From Cunninghamia lanceolata (Eukaryota; Streptophyta; Pinopsida; Cupressales; Cupressaceae), in the NCBI GenBank assembly GCA_027924645.1, contig BSBN01000047.1, positions 7,812,001 through 7,876,000 on the forward strand: a DNA stretch of 64,000 bases, in the 5' to 3' direction. Positions 33,806 to 45,584 of the stretch are shown piece by piece; position 1 is the first letter of the stretch, and each line of letters opens with the position of its first letter. A program made the translations under genes and the position numbers. The notes under the pieces are model-generated. The model ran no database searches and had not been told where the DNA came from. It saw only the letters and a program-made list of their open reading frames with translations.

Positions 33806-34400
33806 ATTATGTCTTCCTCATCCCAAGATACATTAGACCTTCCTTTTCATCAATAATTTGAGCTTCAAAGACCTCATTACAAGTTAGAAAATCTACAATT
33901 TGTTGATCCCCTCCAAATACCTGAAAATGAGTAACATTATCTGGTATGCTAGGAACATTTACTAATTCAACAGAAAATCTTTTTAAAAATGACAGTGTTA
34001 AGGGTTCTAAAGAGCTAGCAGCAACTGCTAATGCATCTGGTCTATGGTTCAATTCTCTAAGGATATGCTCTATGTTGAAAGCATCAAATGAATCTATCAA
34101 ATCCCACACCCTATGCATGTAACAAACCATCTTTTTGTAGTTGCATTCATACAATTTTCTTATTTGCTTGACTACTAACTCAGAATCTCAAAACACTCTA
34201 ATCATTTTTACCTTTTTCTTGATAGCCATGACTAGTCCATAAATTAAAGCTTCATATTCTGCCACATTGTTAGTACAAGCAAATTGTAACCTATATGCTG
34301 CTAAATATGATTTACCATGAGGATCTATAAGTTCTACACCTGCACCTGCACCTTGTTTGGATTTAGATCTGTCACATTTTAGTGTCCACATGCCATCCTT
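33806..34400 (-). pseudogene. G4 archaeal-type RNase H located upstream of RT
   Basis: The domain begins WTLKCDRSKSKQGAGAG (34390) and continues through FACTNNVAEYEALIYGL, then, across one TGA, DSELVVKQIRK and IEHILRELNHRPDALA. The four acidic residues (D, E, D, D) of an RNase H are all in place. It aligns by eye with the aRH of T1 (9655-10476), but it precedes RT (33720-32800) rather than following RNase H. The TGA at about 34185 is one base change from an open frame. After the domain comes a spacer to RT without known motifs. Confidence 0.8.
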
Positions 34401-35110
34401 ATTCTTTTGACCCTTTATTTTTGCATGTTTTGCTTTTTCTATCACATGTGAGGTTCTATCTTGTTCATTCATAGGCAATTTATTTTGACCTACTTGCATA
34501 GTTATACTTTCAGTTTGTAAATCAGAAAGACAAATACTCTTGTCCTTTGTTTCTTCTTTTAAATCTAGGATCGACACATCTATGTTATTCTGAAAGTATT
34601 TCTCTGGTTGATTAGGATTAACCCTTCCTTCTTGCATTCCTACTCCCTTTGTGCATTTTATGTATTGGTATTCTATAATATCTCTGCACATTCCACAATT
34701 CTCTTTAGAATGTGGCTTATTATGGACTCTGCACATTCTTTTACATAACTTGCACTGAACTGGCAGACTTTGTTTAATACACCTTTCCATTTCTTGTCTA
34801 ATGGTCTAACCAAAATTGTTTATTGCATTGTTTTCTTCATCAATAGAATTTCCATCAGACTTAATGAACAATGTTATTTCCTTACTAACATGTTTTTCTC
34901 TAAAATTTAACATCAGGATTTCTTCAATTTGTACTCCCTTGTCAGTGATTCTTTAAACACCAAGTTCAACAGAAGCATACAATATCTCATTAGTCCTATT
35001 GTATTCTATAATCATGTGTTTCATTCTAGGTTTAGCTTCTATCCTGATCTGATTTGGAACACCTCTCCAAGGTAACCACATATGTGAAAAATCAATGATG
35101 ATATATACGT
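34401..35110 (-). pseudogene. G4 pol segment with Cys/His cluster between protease and aRH
   Basis: The 34790-34560 part reads CKLCKRMCRVHNKPHSKENC followed by GMC and a later C, a dense Cys/His cluster that could bind zinc. A variable, charged spacer leads to aRH. Upstream of it (34800-35110) two stops break an otherwise open frame that continues from protease. I do not recognise the cluster as a named domain. Confidence 0.6.
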
Positions 35111-35836
35111 TCAATGTTTAGACCAATCTCTACTCAACAACATCCCATAATTCATAGGTATATCTACTACCTGAATTTCAATAAACTGACTTACCCTAGG
35201 ATCTGAGGCTAATTGTATTTGAATATGCATGAATTCCCCTATCACATTAACCTCAGTTTTATCCAATTGTGTAACAACCTTAGTAGATTTAGTAGGAGTC
35301 GGCCCTAATGTTTTGCATATTCCTAAAGGCATTACATGAGCTGATACACCAAAATCTACCATACAATTATGCATGTTCTTTCCAAACATTCTAATGGTTA
35401 ACAAGAAAGGAGGGGCTTCTTTCTTATCTACATACATCACCACATTAGTGTTGGAAGGCTGCTCAATTTTCTTACTCTTTTCTTTGGGTTGTGAATCTCT
35501 ACTAGGAACATTCACATCAGCAGAAACCTGACCTATCATAGATGTATCCAAAGATTTTATGAAAGCATTTCTAACCCCTGGAATTTTCAATAATTCACAC
35601 AAAGGTATACTGACCTTAATTTTCTTTATCTCTTCAGATAGATAACTCATCAATCTCATTGTTTCTACTATCTCTGTTTTAACTGTTTGGACTTTTTGTG
35701 CTACTATTCCATTATTTGCATGATGGTTAGCCTTCAGTATAGCAGGGTTATTACTAGCATTTTGATCTGGGGGAGTATTGAAATTGTTAGGAGGAGTGGA
35801 AGTGAAAGGACCTCCTGGCCTAGTGTTATTTCTCAA
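35111..35836 (-). pseudogene. G4 protease region
   Basis: A retropepsin-like core: MHNCMVDFGVSAHVMP (the D-[ST]-G site is changed to D-F-G), followed by VNVIGEF and, 50 residues on, YGMLLSRDWSKH, the usual G-x-D-W end. An N-terminal spacer is rich in Asn and Pro. The loss of Ser/Thr in the active-site triplet suggests decay. Confidence 0.72.
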
Positions 35837-35881
35837 ATTGTAGGTGTGATTTTTGTTTGATTGCTGAAAAGCTTGTATCTC

Positions 35882-36789
35882 TTATGTTTCATATAACACT
35901 TCATTTTTAGTTTCAAAGGGAAACTGAAACGTATTTAGTGCAAAGGCTGATTTAGGATATAGGTTTTCACAAAAATAAGGTTCATCCTTTAACAATTGAT
36001 CCTCTTCTTCTCCAGTTGCAAAGGTAAAAGTCTCTAAGACTAAAGCAGTCTCATATCCTGAGGGCACTACTTCATTACCTTTGGGAATGAGAATCTTAGA
36101 AGTGGGAGCCTATACATCTACATTGAAAATATTGGCTGCTAAATGGAACAAAGGACAATCTAGTTCAGCATGGGCACTGGTATTATGAAATCTACACCAA
36201 TTCTTCAATGTTGTATTAGCCATTTGAATTCCAGCTGTTTGTTTTGTATCCTGATTATCTAAATTCTCAAATGGAGAAGCTTCAGTGCCATTATTTGGCC
36301 ATGTGTTCCATGTCTTAGGTGGCCTTGGCTGATTTTGATTCCTATTGTTGTTACCCTAGGCTCTGTCATCTACCATAGGTCCTCTACTTTGCATTGGTTG
36401 TCCTAGATTATGATTTTGATTCTGATTGTTATTTTGGTTTTGATTTGAACTTTGACCCTGGTTATAATTATGATTATGATTCTGGTTATGGTTTGGGTTG
36501 TAGTTCTAACTATAGCTTTGGTTATGGTTTTGATTGTATCCTTGGTTGTTTCTACCATAGAGATTCTCATTTCTCAGTTGTGTCATTTCAATAGTCAATC
36601 TTCTCAAGTGTGCAGTAATTTCTTTGATTTCTTCTCTTTCCTCTTGTGCCTTTTCCACAAATGTATCCCGATGAGGTTGGAAGAAAGATTGACCATTACT
36701 CTAATTATTATTGGCAGTGTTACTAGTATAAGGGGCTATGGCCTAGATTGGGGCAGGATTATACACAGGTGTGTATGTAGGAACCAAAT
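35882..36789 (-). pseudogene. G4 gag C-terminal region with zinc knuckle
   Basis: The knuckle WCRFHNTSAHAELDC (36196-36155) is C-x2-H-x4-H-x4-C, the same variant as in T1 and T2 gag. The 36350-36560 part is an Asn/Gln-rich tract (encoded by repeated attatgattttg-like words on the plus strand), comparable to the Asn-rich tract of T1 gag although on the other side of the knuckle. Stops at 35880 and elsewhere. Confidence 0.7.
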
Positions 36790-37695
36790 TCAATAATGGA
36801 GTGTTATGTGTAGGGACTCCATTCCAAGGTTGTGTTTGATTTGTATCCCAAGATTTCCTCCATTAGGAAATGGATTATAAGTTGTTTGCCTCATCTCCTG
36901 GTTTACTGAGGTTGCCTCCTTATAAGCTTTGGATATTGTATCTATGTCAACCTTTCTTTTGACAAACATAGTAGTTAGTGGATATAAGGCAACATAATAC
37001 ATGGCTAACAATGTATCTGCATTTACTGTGTAAGGAGCTACTAACTTAGAATAAACCTTCTGAAATCTATCATTAAAATTGTCAATCAGCTCTCCTTCAC
37101 CTCTCTTTATTGTATCCAATTTATGATATAAGGTGGAGGGATCTATTGGTCCTCTAAATCTAGACAAAAATATTTCTTCCATAAGTGCCCAAGAAGAAAT
37201 GTAACCGTTAAGCAAGTTAACATACCAGTTAGAAGCCTGCTCACTAAAGGTGTAAGGAAACAACCTACACACAACATCCTCATATTCTAGCTTGGCCCTA
37301 AAGCATGCCTCTTTGAATATTCTAATGTGATCTTCTGGATCCTAATGTAATTGATATTTAGGACATATCTTTTTAGGATTTTTTGGCATCTCATGATAAT
37401 CAATGAACTTTATGGGAGAATTAACATTAAAGTAAGCCATTGTAGGTACTTTTGCTTGACTTGGATTTCTAGGTGGACTAGGATTCCTGGGAGGACTGGG
37501 AGCAAGATTTAAAGATCTAAATGAAAAATTGTCAGGACTCACAATGTTATGGCTACTAAAAGGTGATCCAGGAGGTGTTCTAGATGAACCTCCTGCATGT
37601 GATATTCTAGGATTCCAAATCGAAGGACTCTTACTTTGCCTTTTATCGGGTAATTGCATAAATATATCTTCTGAACTGGATCTAGACCTAGTCAC
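36790..37695 (-). pseudogene. G4 gag N-terminal and capsid part
   Basis: Starts MTRSRSSSEDIFMQLP with a Ser/Pro-rich leader that includes a short PSPPRNPSPPRNPS repeat. After a stop at 37342 the retrotransposon gag domain is clear: LFPYTFSEQASNWYVNL, FLSRFRGPIDP and LIDNFNDRFQKVYSKL. It is non-functional because of the internal stop and later shifts. Confidence 0.78.
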
Positions 37696-37756
37696 TCTAC
37701 CACTATTATGAGCCAGATTTACTTAGAACAAACCCTAAATCCAATCACGTCCTCCT

Positions 37757-37771
37757 TCTAGCACCAAAAAC
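37757..37771 (-). other. G4 candidate primer binding site
   Basis: The plus strand reads cttctagcaccaaaaac up to the LTR; the minus-strand site would be TGGTGCTAGAAGGAGG, five bases inside the LTR. The tRNA was not identified. Confidence 0.5.
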
Positions 37772-39259
37772 TGTTGATGATTATTTTTACACATACATAA
37801 CAAAAGTTAAAATTCCTAAAAATGAACCTAACTGTCTTGAAAGATATGAAGAAATCAATGAAGATTACTTAATCCCAAGTTTCTGTATGGTTAGGTCTTG
37901 ACCTTGTGGATAATTCAGTGGGTTAATGTGAAGCTATAATATGCAAGGGGCCTTACTTTATTTAAAATTTTTTGATGATTTACTGGACTCAAATTATGCA
38001 AAATATCACAAATATAAACATTTTATTCATTCTTTTGCATAGATTTGTTATTGTATCACAAATCTTTATATGATTTATATTAACACAAGCTTTCTTTTCA
38101 AATATTATGAAAACTGTCCAATATCAACTCAGTTGTTCATGTTTCCTTCAAATATCAGACAATCTCCTTTAAATCTCTGTGTTTAAGCTAAATATTTCAA
38201 ATGTTTGGGAAAAGTTAAAGGAATCTAAATTAAACTTCATTCTACTACAAGATCTAAATGCTTTGTTATTTATGTTGTAAGCAGTACAACAAACTTGATT
38301 AAATCCATAGACTAAACCTTTAAATGTAAGCCCTGGGTATTTTCATGAGCATACATTAAAGATTGCAAGCTTTTGGAGAGATATTATTTCAAATACAAAG
38401 AAGAAGCAAAAGACACTCTGAATATAGACGCAGAATTCCAGATTCATTTATATTCAAGATAAATAGTTATATATGATTTACAATGTATGAGTGACTTTTA
38501 GCTTCATTAATTAACTTACAGAAAACTTACAAAATATCTTTCAGATATAGTAAGGAAGCTAGATGTTCCACGCATTCCTTATTGCAGACATAGGCGACCT
38601 CCTTCTATTCTAAACTAAATGTTCTTCTATTCAAAATGCCAAGACAAATTACAACTTCCAACTTTGTCCTACGAAACACTATGTCAGTCCCTGTGTCCTA
38701 CATTACAGAGTAAAGGGGCTCAGTATATAGCTTTGATTATCCCCAATATGATTCCAAAACCCTAGTCAATCAATGGTCTATATCTGAAGTGCAGCAGCAA
38801 CTGTGGAAAACAAATCCCGCCAAAAATCTCTGAGAAGCATACTCATACTAAGCATAAAGATGCCCTTTGGAAACCCTAATAGCCACCAAAATATCTTCTA
38901 TTGGTCTTTTAATAATGTTTCTTTCTGCTTGCATATCTCTTCTTACTAAAATCTTTCACTTCTTTTGCGATCCAATCCGCCCTTTGTGATGTCATCGCCA
39001 TTAAAGCTCTGCCTTTATATCTACCTGCATACTTACAAAATAGACATAAAAATAGATTTAAAATTCATGTTGCCTTCGTCAATTTACACCTCTCCAAAAT
39101 GTTAGATGGCCATTAATTACAGGAATTAATTCGGCCTTCAGTTGCAATGTTTATGCAATTTTAAACTTCCCTTTTTTATCGTTAGTTAAACTATGCATAC
39201 GTACCTATTTCCTTGTACGTTCCTTTTGTATGTTCTCTTTGTATATCGGTTATGTATAC
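37772..39259 (-). repeat. G4 5' LTR, part before the G2 insertion
   Basis: It matches 26298 to about 27755. Relative to that copy it has an extra 28 bases near 38770 and lacks about 13 bases near 39125. It stops at TATAC (39255-39259), where G2 begins. Its remainder should lie beyond the right end of the window. Confidence 0.82.
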
Positions 39260-39798
39260 TGTCATGCCCATATTTCACATGCGGTCACAACACACATACA
39301 CACGTGTCATGTTCACATGCGACATGTGGCCATGATATGAACTGTCAAAATTTTTCCCTTATTACTTTAAATTTTCCCCTCGCACGCGTAAGCGTGCTCG
39401 AATGCATATGTTTAATTCATCATTGTAACTCTTTTATTGGAATAATTTCACATACGTGAACACTCACTTTACTGGTCCTACAATTTTCTTGAATGGTGTT
39501 CCCTACGTTTATTAATTGACTGGCCTCCATTGGCTTCCTCAATACATTAAATACTGCCTCACATTAATTGTTTACTCCTCTAACCATATGATTTAAATAG
39601 TTTCTTGGTTCGCTCGTCTATTTACTTTTGTACATTTTTTATTTATTTATTTAAATCTAATATGTTAATTTTATTTTCATTACTATGGCAATTCATTCGG
39701 AAAAATACTAATTACGAAGTCACAATTTCTTTACAACGAACTAATGAAAATAATTATTAATGAACATTACAAATGCCCCAATGATATTGTTCAATTTT

Positions 39799-40024
39799 TC
39801 TATATATATATATATATATATATATCCTTGTAGAGCCATCTTATTTATTATCAATATATATATATATATACATATATATAATATATATATTTACCCATAT
39901 ATATATATATATATATATTCATATATATATGATTGTAAATTTTATCTTTGCTAATGGGAACTCCACCCAAAAATTTGAATAACCTTTTGAGCAATCTTAT
40001 TCATTATATATATATATATATATG
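39799..40024. repeat. (TA)n microsatellite cluster
   Basis: Several TA runs (about 39803-39826, 39857-39890, 39898-39930, 40006-40024) broken by short unique stretches. Confidence 0.9.
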
Positions 40025-40429
40025 ATTTTAAATTTATCTTGTTAATGGGAACTCCGCCCATAATTTCTTTTGGAGTATTTAATTAAACTCCAACTCATAG
40101 AAATAATCCCTAAATTCCTTATTGATTGTAGTGGTATGCAGGTAATGGGAATGGCGGTTCAGGCGACAGCCGCAAGGAATAGGGAAGGAGGTGGGCGGTT
40201 GAAGGGAGGTCGGAGCACAGTGAAGGGGAGGCAATGGAGGGCAGTGGTCGTAGGTGGGGATTGGGGGCGCGCAAGTAGCGGTGGGTGGTATTCTGCTGGC
40301 GAGGGCAGAGGGGCCGCGGAGGTCGTGGTGTGCAGGCTCGTCGGAGGGTCGCGGGGCTCCGGCGGTGATGGTGGTGGTAGCTCGCAGAGCTACCGTAGCA
40401 GCGGGGGGTGTGGTTGTTGCGATGAGTGG

Positions 40430-40505
40430 GGGTGTGGGGAGGGGCGGAGCCCCACCCACATCCCACTTCGTCGGTGTGGGTGGGGCTCCGCCCCTCCCCA
40501 CACCC
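40430..40505. repeat. Perfect 31-bp GC-rich inverted repeat with 14-base loop
   Basis: The left arm 40430-40460 and right arm 40475-40505 are exact reverse complements (core ggggcggagcccc). The loop is 40461-40474. Confidence 0.93.
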
Positions 40506-40523
40506 TCTTCTATTTTTATTTCA

Positions 40524-40542
40524 GTGGGGGTTAAACCCCCAC
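40524..40542. repeat. Short palindrome next to the large hairpin
   Basis: gtgggggttaaacccccac: nine-base arms around one base, between the TATA box and the 31-bp hairpin. Confidence 0.85.
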
Positions 40543-40550
40543 CATTAACC

Positions 40551-40560
40551 TTTTATATAT
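40551..40560 (-). promoter_or_regulatory. Putative TATA box of the G2 LTR
   Basis: The minus strand reads ATATATAAAA, about 46 bases before the large hairpin. A start site about 30 bases downstream would put the hairpin at the very 5' end of the transcript. Confidence 0.45.
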
Positions 40561-40645
40561 TTACTATGTTTTATTTGTTATCTGTGAAACTCTCTTCTTC
40601 GTTTCATTTAATATTCGTGATTTATTCTTAAACAAAAATAAATGA

Positions 40646-40955
40646 ATATATATATATATATTTATTTATATGTATATGTATATATACATATATATAAAAT
40701 ATGATCTTTAATTTCAATTACAATTCAATAATGATATATATATATATATTTATATACATTTATACATATATATATTCTTAACATAAGATATTCAAATTGT
40801 GTATATTCCATAGTTTCTCAATTTAATTTAAATATAACTAAAATTAGTTATATTTATATATATATATATATATATATAAATATATATTTATATATATATA
40901 TATATAAATATATATTTATATATTTATATATAAATACATATATTTTTTTTCTATA
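40646..40955. repeat. TA-rich microsatellite region
   Basis: Repeated tatata/tttata runs, densest at 40850-40950. Confidence 0.85.
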
Positions 40956-43380
40956 ACCATGTCATAGGATCTATACAAAATTCACAATTTTCTTTACTAT
41001 TTCAGTTTATAGATTTAACAAATACTTGAATTAATCCAGAAATAAATTTAAATTTCAATATGCAATTGTCAAATAAAATCCATCTTTTCACGAGTACTTT
41101 CCAATGCAATGTAAGGAAGAAAATAAGAATAATTACAGTATAAATAATAGATCCTTCTTTTCCCAAATTCATTATAACAAAAATGTAAAGCATTTTTTTT
41201 TCTTTTTGATGAAATTCTAATGCACATCTAATTCAAATCTTAATCCTTTTCTAAAAGACAATATTACTTTTTATAAAATTTAATGTAAGTATCAATTTCA
41301 ATAATCAATATAATGGATAAATCTCAACAACCTTGCATACTTCCACAACTAATTCTCACAACTTACAATTTTGGTAAACAAGAACAACATCTGTAAGAAT
41401 CCCACAACTCACATACACTCTAAGGGAGAAATTTATTTTCTTCTCCCAATACAAATTTCCTACAACTTTCATAGGGAGCAAACTCTCTTCTTCAAAAGAA
41501 CTTATCCAGGAAGAAAGTTAAAGAGACAAGCTCTTATTACAAATAGGAAGATAGAACATTTTCTTTAACATGCTCCAACAGTAACCTGAATGACAACAAG
41601 GGAGAAAACAACAACCAACTTGCTCTCCTCCCTACCATAGACCCGTAAGAAGGTTACCCCCGAGCTAGGGAGACTATCCACATACTCAGGGTGGAATAGA
41701 CCAAAACACTTCACAACATTGAGTAACAACAAACAAAGCAAATAACACACACACTCCCATGGTTTTACTCACAATAGAAAGAATCAGCTGAGGTGAGTTC
41801 AGGGAGGGTAGGGAAGTAGACTCTCTCACTCAAGGTGTCAATCTTCACAACATTTTATATTAACATATCACTTGGCCTCAAGCCAACAAAATTACTCTTT
41901 CTCATGGCCTCAAGCCATCCAATAATCAAAACTCCAGGGATATCCCGAATAGGCTCTCAAAGCCTTAAAGCCCTCTTGGCTCAAAAGTACCAACATGCCC
42001 TCAAGGCATTTCATATATCAAGAAACAAGAAAGACACCCGATGAGGTTCACACCTTCCCTTCCCTATACATGATGAACATTGCTTTCCAACTAGAAGGAG
42101 CTCTTTCAACACCCAACACATACCCCAAATTAGCAGAAAAACATAGAAAATATTTGCAATCTCATTCATCAAGCAAGAACAAAACATACATAACAAGCAA
42201 CAGATCATACAAGTGAGAAGTCTTGTTGACCAACCTTCACAAGCCCAATTATGGATGAAATTTGATGAAGAGCTCCACTCTTAGCCTCCTCCAAGTTCTC
42301 CTTCTTTCCACAATAATCCAACCCCCTTCCTCTCCTCCTCCTCTCTCTTTTAAAACTAATTCCCTCTATTTTCCTTATTTTTCAAGTGGCATTAGAAAAC
42401 TAAACCCACTCCTCATCCATTATCCTAGTGGACTTAAAACAATTAACCCCACTCAAGAGATCCCCCACTATAGTCCTTTTACAACACATGGAGAATTAAA
42501 ATACAATAAGTAAAATAAAAATAAAAAGGAAGTGGATGAGACACCACCCTTATTAAGGGGAACCCCACCAAAAGAGAGGCACAAGGAGACAAGCACTCCA
42601 TTATTAGGGGATCATGGAGTTGTTCCATGACTTGGAAGTGGGCTTGAGTGTGGATTCCACTCATCCCATTGTCCCCATGCTTCCAAATTCGTCACTTAAC
42701 TTCACTGTGAAGTTTAAGTGACCATATGGAGGTTAACCCAAGGTTATCCTAGTCAAAAATGTCCCTAGACCCATGGGGTATAACCCAGGGTTGATTTTTA
42801 CCTAGTTAGAACTCCCAGAGTCAAATAAAAACACAAGAAAAGGGTCTAAAAGAATTAAAGTTTAAACAAGATTCAAAACAACATTTCTTACTACACTTAT
42901 CATAATAAAAGTAAATCAGAAGATAGCCCTAATTCCCTTGACCTCATGCAACATTAACACATTACAACATTACAACATTTCTCCAAACACGAGGTTGATC
43001 TTAGTTCCTCGTGGAACTAGATTGGCTCACAAGGGATACACATAGGGTATGGAATGATCTCCTGTATATGTGGTTTCATTAGCAATACCTACACACTCAA
43101 ACTCGAAGTCAATAACACATAAAGATATCATAACCGAAGCAATTTCAATACAAGCATACCTAGATATTCTACCATATGATCATACTAAAATCACATTAAA
43201 GTTCCATATTTATTCATCATTCTCTTAAAAGCAACATCTAATTATCATTCCACAATTATTTTCTTAAAATCAATTAGGTTAAATAAACAAGATTCCAGGA
43301 TCAATAGTTTCTCAACATAAAAGTAATATCAATAGCATTGCAAATAGTCTCATGAACAGTAGTGTAAAAAGTAGGCCTCA

Positions 43381-43396
43381 TATCCTCTCCCCCTAA
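43381..43396 (-). other. G2 polypurine tract
   Basis: The minus strand reads ttagggggagaggata directly before TGAGGCC, the LTR start. Confidence 0.78.
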
Positions 43397-44570
43397 GATT
43401 GTACTTCCTCCTGGAAGTCATCAAAGAGGTGAGGATAAAGGGTCTTCAATCTCGTTGCATCTTCCCATGTTACAGTGACCTCATCGTACATATCCCACTG
43501 GACCCTAACCTGGTCCAGCTCTCGAAATCGAAGGCCCAGCGTTCGACGAGCCAACCTACGTATTGGCTCCAAAGCCAGCTGTCCGTCTGCCTCTACCTGA
43601 AGAGCATTCCAATCCAAAATGTGAGACAAGTTAGCTATATAACGACGTAAAACTGAAACATGAAAGACATTGTGGATATGGGACAGGCTAGGTGGCAAGG
43701 CTAAATGATAGGCTACAGGTCCTATCCTCTCCAAAATCTTAAAAGGTCCTACAAACCAAGGTGTGAGCTTAGAGCCTTTTCCATAACAGATTGGACTTTT
43801 ATGCGGTCACACTCTCAAGAATACCCTGTCACCCACAGAAAAGCTTTGATCTGTTCTCTTCACATCTGCATACTTCTTCTGTCTATCCTGAGCTTCTTGA
43901 AGTCTCTGTCTAATCAAAGTGACCTATTGTTCCATATCCTGAATTATTTCAGGACCAATGGAAACTCAGTCCTCTAACCGATCCCAACTCAAAGGCATTC
44001 TGCAAGGTCTGCCGTATAAAGCCTAGTAAGGAGGCATACCCAATGAGCTGTGATGCCCATTATTGTAGGCAAACTCAACTAGATATAGCTACTCCTCCCA
44101 TTTAGACTGATGATCCATAACATACATGTGAAGCATGTCCTCTAACACCTGATTAACTCTTTCTGTCTGGCCGTCAGTCCTAGGATGATAAGAGGAACTG
44201 AAGTTGAGCTGTGTGCCCAATGCCTGATGTAAATCTCTCCAAAAAGATGATGTGAAAATAGAGTCTCTATCAAATATGATGCGGCGAGGTACTCCATGCA
44301 GTTTGACAATCTGATCTAGAAACACTCTCGCCACTGATGGTGCATTGTATGTTGTGCGTACAGGTGAGAAATGCACCACCTTGGTCAACTTGTCAACTGT
44401 CACCATGATGGCATCATGGCGTCGTGATGACATAGGTAGACCAACAATAAAGTCCATGGAAATGGTGTCCCATTTCCACTCAGGTGTCTCGTGAGGGTAC
44501 AAAAGTCCTGCTGGATGCTGATGCTCGGCCTTGACCCTCTAACACTCAAGGCATCGAGCAACATACTCTG
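43393..44570 (-). pseudogene. G2 integrase
   Basis: Catalytic-core motifs are present: SMDFIVGLPMSSRR (44460), FDRDSIFTSSFWRDLHQ and SSYHPRTDGQTERVNQ, holding the D, D and E residues. The C-terminal domain continues through [20 protein letters not shown] to a tail [17 protein letters not shown] that resembles a reduced chromodomain. Stops near 44087, 44025, 43955 and 43808 break the frame. Upstream, RCLEC (near 44545) marks the zinc-binding part. Confidence 0.82.
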
Positions 44571-45584
44571 CAATGTCACGTCTCATCCTAGCCCAATGAT
44601 ATAACTGCCGCAAATCCGCATGCATCTTCTTCACTCCCGGATGAGCTACATAGGGTGCTCTATGAGCCTCAAAGAGAATCACTATACATAGATCACCCGC
44701 ATGAGGTACATAGATGCGCTGCCTATGTCTAAGTAATCCATCTGACTCCAGGGAATATCCTACGAATTTGCCCTTCAGGACTCTCTAATTCTGGATCTCC
44801 TATTGCGCCTCAAGAAACCACTCGTCCTTAGGCAGATGCTGTAAAATACGTTCTCTCAAATCCACTTTCAAAGTTAGAGTCAGGATCTCGTGGTGCCTTC
44901 GACTCAAAGCGTCAGCGACCATGTTCTCCTTTCCTTTGATATAGTGGACATCAAAGTCGTACTCACATAAGAACTCCATCCAACGCCATTGGCGAGCGTT
45001 CAAATTAGGCTAAGTGAAAATGTACTGTAAGCTATGATGATCTGAATGGAGCTCAAAATGTTGGCCTAAAAGAAAGTGTCTCCATCGAACAAGAGCATGG
45101 ATAACAATTGCGAGATCTAAGTCATGAGTAGGGTAGTTCAGCTCATGTGTTTTAAGTTTTCACGATTCATAAGCAATCGCTCTACCACCCTGCATAAGCA
45201 CAGCTCCAAATCCCTCTAATGATGCATCCGTGCAAACAACAAAATCTTCTGCCAGATCAGGAACAACTAATATGGGAGCGTTGGTAAGATGTTCCTTAAG
45301 GATCCCAAATGCCTTCTCACACTGCTCAGTCCAAGTGAATCCTTTCCCTTTTCGCTAAAGGGAAGTGATAGGATGAGCTATCCTGGAGAAACCTTTGACA
45401 AACCTATGGTAGTAACTGGCTAGTCCCATAAAGCTCCTTACTTTTGTTACACTGGTGGGTGCTGGCCAATCCTGAATTGCTCTGATCTTCAATGGATCTA
45501 CGGAGATGCCATCGCCTAATAAAATGTGCCCTAAATACTGTACCTCTATCCTAAAGAGGCACATTTCACCAGGTTGCCATACAG
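44571..45584 (-). pseudogene. G2 RNase H and connection
   Basis: The connection reads [17 protein letters not shown] and [20 protein letters not shown] (45355-45540). RNase H shows CTDASLEGFGAVLMQ near 45220 with the first Asp kept, then HSDHHSLQYIF and, after a stop, [17 protein letters not shown] (44925). Stops at about 45355, 45160 and 45010 break the frame. Confidence 0.8.

Larger units (their letters stand above)
26298..39259 (-). mobile_element. G4: decayed Ty3/Gypsy element with RNase H upstream of RT
   Basis: The LTR start TGTTGATGATT occurs at 26298 and 37772 in direct orientation. Internal coding on the minus strand runs gag (37695), knuckle (36196), protease (35836-35111), Cys-rich segment, aRH, RT, RNase H, integrase (to 30291). 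The right LTR is cut at 39259 by G2, so the element's right end is outside the window. GGACA at 26293-26297 is the left target-site candidate. Many stops and frameshifts, and LTR copies with several indels, make it one of the older insertions. The knuckle type and aRH link it to the Tat/Athila side of Gypsy rather than to chromoviruses. Confidence 0.85.
39260..43380 (-). repeat. G2 3' LTR, 4121 bp
   Basis: It ends GTAGGCCTCA against the polypurine tract. It contains TA microsatellites, a GC-rich island with a perfect hairpin, and a diverged duplication at about 39830-39975 and 39990-40060 (both end aatgggaactcc.ccc). ORFs at 40070-40634 on either strand are low-complexity Gly/Pro-rich readings of the GC island. 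The rest (40960-43380) is AT-rich with no gene seen. Confidence 0.82.

Noticed and set aside
36394..36796. Tyr/Asp/Gly- and Ile/Met/Val-rich plus-strand ORFs
   Set aside because: They are translations of the strand opposite the Asn/Gln-rich tract of G4 gag.
40070..40634. Overlapping ORFs of 115-154 codons on both strands in the G2 LTR
   Set aside because: All lie in the GC-rich island and read as Gly-, Pro- or Ala-rich low complexity. Stops are rare there because of base composition.
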